Positions 5,257 to 7,263 of a stretch of 7,263 bases of DNA are shown here, piece by piece. Position 1 is the stretch's first letter, and each line of letters starts with the position of its first letter. Source of the DNA: Chloroflexota bacterium (GTDB lineage: Bacteria; Chloroflexota; Dehalococcoidia; GIF9; UBA5629); assembly GCA_026389655.1 (NCBI GenBank), contig JAPLHL010000503.1, forward strand, positions 1 to 7,263, given 5' to 3'. A program made the translations under genes and the position numbers. The notes below the pieces were generated by a model that was not told where the DNA came from, made no database searches, and saw only the letters and a list, made by a program, of their open reading frames with translations.

Positions 5257-6833
5257 GGCCAGCGCTCTATTGTTCCCAGGTAGTCGTCTATTGTCTCAGC
5301 TCTTCTGATCTGGCGTACCCTGCCCTCCGCCGTTACCAGCAGTTCCGCTGAGCGCAGCTTGCCGTTATATTGGAAACCCATGGCGTAGGCATGTGCGCCT
5401 GCATTGTGCATGACGATTACATCACCGGGTTCGATCTCTGGCAAAGGTCTATTAACAGCGAACTTATCGTTGTTCTCGCAAAGTGAACCGACCACATCGT
5501 ATACATGGTCCTTTGATTCATTCTCTTTACCCAATACTGTTATGTGGTGGTATGCACCATAGAGCGCAGGACGCATCAGGTTGGCCATGCATGCATCCAA
5601 CCCCACAAAGTCCTTATATTTGCTGGATACGTGCCTTACCTTCGATACGAGGTACCCGTGCGGTCCGGTTATGGCCCTGCCGCACTCCGTGAACACATGC
5701 ACCGGCCCTAATCCCAGGTCCTCGACATAATTTCTGTATGCGTCGCGAATACTGGAAGATACCATATCCAGGTTCAATCCCACCTGTTCCGGCTTGTATG
5801 GTATCCCGAAGCCTCCGCCCAGGTTAATAAAGTCGAATTTAAACCCGGTATCGTGGTTTATGATTGCTGCCAGCCTGAACAGCATTATTGCCGTTTCAGC
5901 TAAATAATGCTCATCAAGCATATTAGAGACGACCATTGTATGTAAACCGAACCTTTCGGCTCCGAGCTCCCTGGCCTTAATGTACGCGCCTGTTATCTGG
6001 TCGGTACGCACTCCGTACTTGGCTTCCCTGGGGTCGCCTATGAATTCATTGCCTTTCCTGAGCGGACCGGGGTTGTACCTGAAGCAGATAAGCCCGGGCA
6101 TTCCCGCATGTTTATCCAGGTAACCGATATGGGACACATCATCAAGGTTGATGATAGCGCCGAGCTGCTTTGCCTTGATATACTCCTCAGCCGGGGTATC
6201 GTTTGAGGTAAACATGATATCTTCGCCTCTCATCCCGAGCTTTTCAGCGATGATAAGCTCCGCCAGTGAACTGCAGTCCGCGCCGAAACCTTCATCCTTT
6301 AAAATATTTACAATGTGAGGATTAGGGCATGCCTTGACTGCATAGTAGTTTCTGTATGCAGGTTCAACCCAGGAAAAGGCTTCTTTATACGCGCAGGCAG
6401 TATCCCTGATGCCCTGTTCATCATAAATATAAAAAGGAGTCGGATATTTATTAAGGGCTTCCGGCAACGCCCGCATGATTCGCTCCGGCACGGGCTTTGA
6501 AGACTCGCGGCGGATTATATCGCACCTTTCTGACTGTCTGGAGCGGGCAATCTCCTCGAGCCTGTCGATCTCCGGATGCTTACCGGGTTTTTCGTTCGCC
6601 TCTTTTCTTAACCAGGCGCCATACAGTGCAAGTCCTCTTCGGGCGCTTGCGGGGCTAATATAGCCGTCGTTTGAAGTAATGGCCGCATATATTTGAAGTG
6701 AGGCTTCCTTTCCCTTTCGATTGTGTATTACACCGCGGTGCTCGCCGTATATTTTCACACTTTCTATCGCAGAAGGATCCATACGCAGAGTAGCTACCCT
6801 TGCTTGAAAACGCTTAACTTCATCAATTCCCAT
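5253..6833 (-). CDS. lysA: LysA-like PLP decarboxylase with N-terminal extra domain
   Basis: Fold-type III PLP enzyme of the alanine racemase/ornithine decarboxylase group, closest in motifs to diaminopimelate decarboxylase, which makes L-lysine from meso-diaminopimelate. Residues 129-526 carry the catalytic parts: PTPFYIYDE (131-139), PLP-binding Lys167 in YYAVKACPNPHIV, GADCSSLAEL (184-193), His298 in GLHTM, GGGFGIPY (339-346), ECGRAITGP (383-391), MRPALYGAYHHI with Arg421, and Cys452-Glu453 in LCENNDKF. Residues 1-128 are not part of standard LysA (usually about 420 aa). They include NRKGKEASLQIYAAI, GYISPASARRGLALYG and PGKHPEIDRL, which remind me of DUF2322 (from memory). The ATG at 6833 has GAGG five bases upstream; a TTG at 6863 is weaker. 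LysA function is likely but substrate specificity is not certain. Confidence 0.85.
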   Translation of the reverse strand: MGIDEVKRFQARVATLRMDPSAIESVKIYGEHRGVIHNRKGKEASLQIYAAITSNDGYISPASARRGLALYGAWLRKEANEKPGKHPEIDRLEEIARSRQSERCDIIRRESSKPVPERIMRALPEALNKYPTPFYIYDEQGIRDTACAYKEAFSWVEPAYRNYYAVKACPNPHIVNILKDEGFGADCSSLAELIIAEKLGMRGEDIMFTSNDTPAEEYIKAKQLGAIINLDDVSHIGYLDKHAGMPGLICFRYNPGPLRKGNEFIGDPREAKYGVRTDQITGAYIKARELGAERFGLHTMVVSNMLDEHYLAETAIMLFRLAAIINHDTGFKFDFINLGGGFGIPYKPEQVGLNLDMVSSSIRDAYRNYVEDLGLGPVHVFTECGRAITGPHGYLVSKVRHVSSKYKDFVGLDACMANLMRPALYGAYHHITVLGKENESKDHVYDVVGSLCENNDKFAVNRPLPEIEPGDVIVMHNAGAHAYAMGFQYNGKLRSAELLVTAEGRVRQIRRAETIDDYLGTIERWP

Positions 6834-6864
6834 TTCAACCTCGCTGGCAGATATAATACACAAA

Positions 6865-6870
6865 ATTATA
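6865..6870 (-). promoter_or_regulatory. Probable -10 box of the lysA-like gene
   Basis: TATAAT on the minus strand, 31 bp upstream of the ATG at 6833, leaves a leader of about 25 nt with the GAGG ribosome binding site. I see no recognisable -35 hexamer at 16-18 bp. The upstream flank is the divergent kinase remnant. Confidence 0.5.
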
Positions 6871-6884
6871 ACTCATATGACGGA

Positions 6885-7123
6885 ATGCTTGCCTGCCCGG
6901 CTTCTCCGGTGATTTTAAGAATTAGGATGACGCAAACGCAGATGTCCTTTATTTTTCTCACGGGAGATTACACGTATAAGACCAAAAAACCGGTCAACCT
7001 GGGCTTTCTCGACTACACAACATTGGAAAAGAGGCGGTATTTCTGCACGCAGGAACTGGAGCTCAACCGGCGGCCCAAATCTATCGAGTGGATGGGCTGG
7101 CAAACGGCAGCATAACACTGGAA
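6885..7123 (+). pseudogene. Remnant of an aminoglycoside phosphotransferase-like kinase
   Basis: From 6885 to 7073 the frame encodes QTQMSFIFLTGDYTYKTKKP, then VNLGFLDYTTLEKRRYFC and ELELNRR. This is the N-lobe start of the COG2187-type aminoglycoside phosphotransferase family protein (some members carry a C-terminal AAA kinase domain), including the Lys-rich KTKKPV nucleotide-binding strand. In that frame translation ends at 7113-7115 after unrelated residues. The expected continuation (PxIYxxV...) resumes in another frame from 7076 as QIYRVDG followed by NGSITLE, so a small deletion (inferred, about 7 nt if three residues are missing) has shifted the frame. Nothing recognisable follows 7123, whereas intact members have more than 300 residues. 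There is no clear ribosome binding site or promoter. It is a decayed, truncated gene. Confidence 0.72.
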
Positions 7124-7160
7124 GTTTCAATAACGTTGAAGCGTGTCTTTGTGGGCACTG

Positions 7161-7200
7161 CATTGTAATCACCTTGCATAGTGTTACAGAACTTACAATG
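7161..7200. repeat. 8-bp inverted repeat in the right-hand non-coding stretch
   Basis: CATTGTAA (7161-7168) and TTACAATG (7193-7200) are perfect inverted copies separated by 24 bp. No T-run follows, so it is not a clear terminator. The surrounding 7124-7263 holds no gene I can support. Confidence 0.35.
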
Positions 7201-7263
7201 GGGTCCCGCTCATTAACATCTATTATTAAGCCTCTCACTGAATTCCTCAGGGCTGAACCTGTA

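Noticed and set aside
6915..7238. Minus-strand open frame of 107 codons
   Set aside because: It is antisense to the kinase remnant over most of its length and has no protein-like motifs or ribosome binding site.
7213..7263. Possible C-terminal end of a gene entering from the right on the minus strand (YRFSPEEFSERLNNRC, then stop)
   Set aside because: Only 16 codons are visible and nothing is recognisable. A second minus-strand frame is also open through the edge, so the coding frame cannot be decided.

Overview
The window looks like a bacterial chromosome segment of medium GC content. It carries a conserved housekeeping and repair block flanked by small accessory modules. The gene order dnaX, ybaB, recR, recO, an S15 gene nearby, and frequent TTG starts with clear AGGAG-type ribosome binding sites fit an anaerobic environmental lineage. 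My best guess is Chloroflexota (Dehalococcoidia-like), but this is an impression from protein flavour and not a demonstrated placement.

Layout. (1) 7-270, minus strand: rpsO (ribosomal protein S15), with a TTG start and its own extended -10 promoter. (2) 335-386: an imperfect inverted repeat upstream of that promoter. (3) 422-1086, minus strand: an intact VapBC-type toxin-antitoxin pair (RHH antitoxin, then PIN toxin, overlapping by 19 nt) with a good promoter and a palindrome between -35 and -10. (4) 1174-1205: a single CRISPR repeat of type I-C appearance, with no second repeat and no cas gene in view. (5) 1268-1687, minus strand: a HicB antitoxin gene followed by a hicA toxin gene that carries an in-frame TAA at codon 13, so the toxin is dead while the antitoxin stays open. 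(6) 1819-5256, plus strand: the operon dnaX-ybaB-recR-recO, tightly packed, driven by a promoter so close to the dnaX ATG that the mRNA should be leaderless or nearly so. (7) 5253-6833, minus strand, convergent with recO and sharing stop-codon bases: a LysA-like fold-III PLP decarboxylase with an extra N-terminal domain of about 120 residues. (8) 6885-7123, plus strand: a frameshifted, truncated remnant of the N-terminus of an aminoglycoside-phosphotransferase-like kinase. The rest, to 7263, holds an 8-bp inverted repeat and no gene I can support.

How the genes work together. DnaX is the clamp-loader subunit of DNA polymerase III. YbaB is a nucleoid-associated protein. RecR and RecO form the RecFOR mediator that loads RecA at gaps. 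The operon therefore links replication with gap repair. The 420-1690 stretch is an accessory island wedged between rpsO and dnaX: one working-looking toxin-antitoxin pair, one pair whose toxin is broken, and a lone CRISPR repeat between them. The repeat points at the vapBC promoter. This raises, without proving it, the idea of a CRISPR-derived regulatory RNA acting on a toxin-antitoxin locus (CreTA-like); a plain CRISPR relic is the simpler reading.
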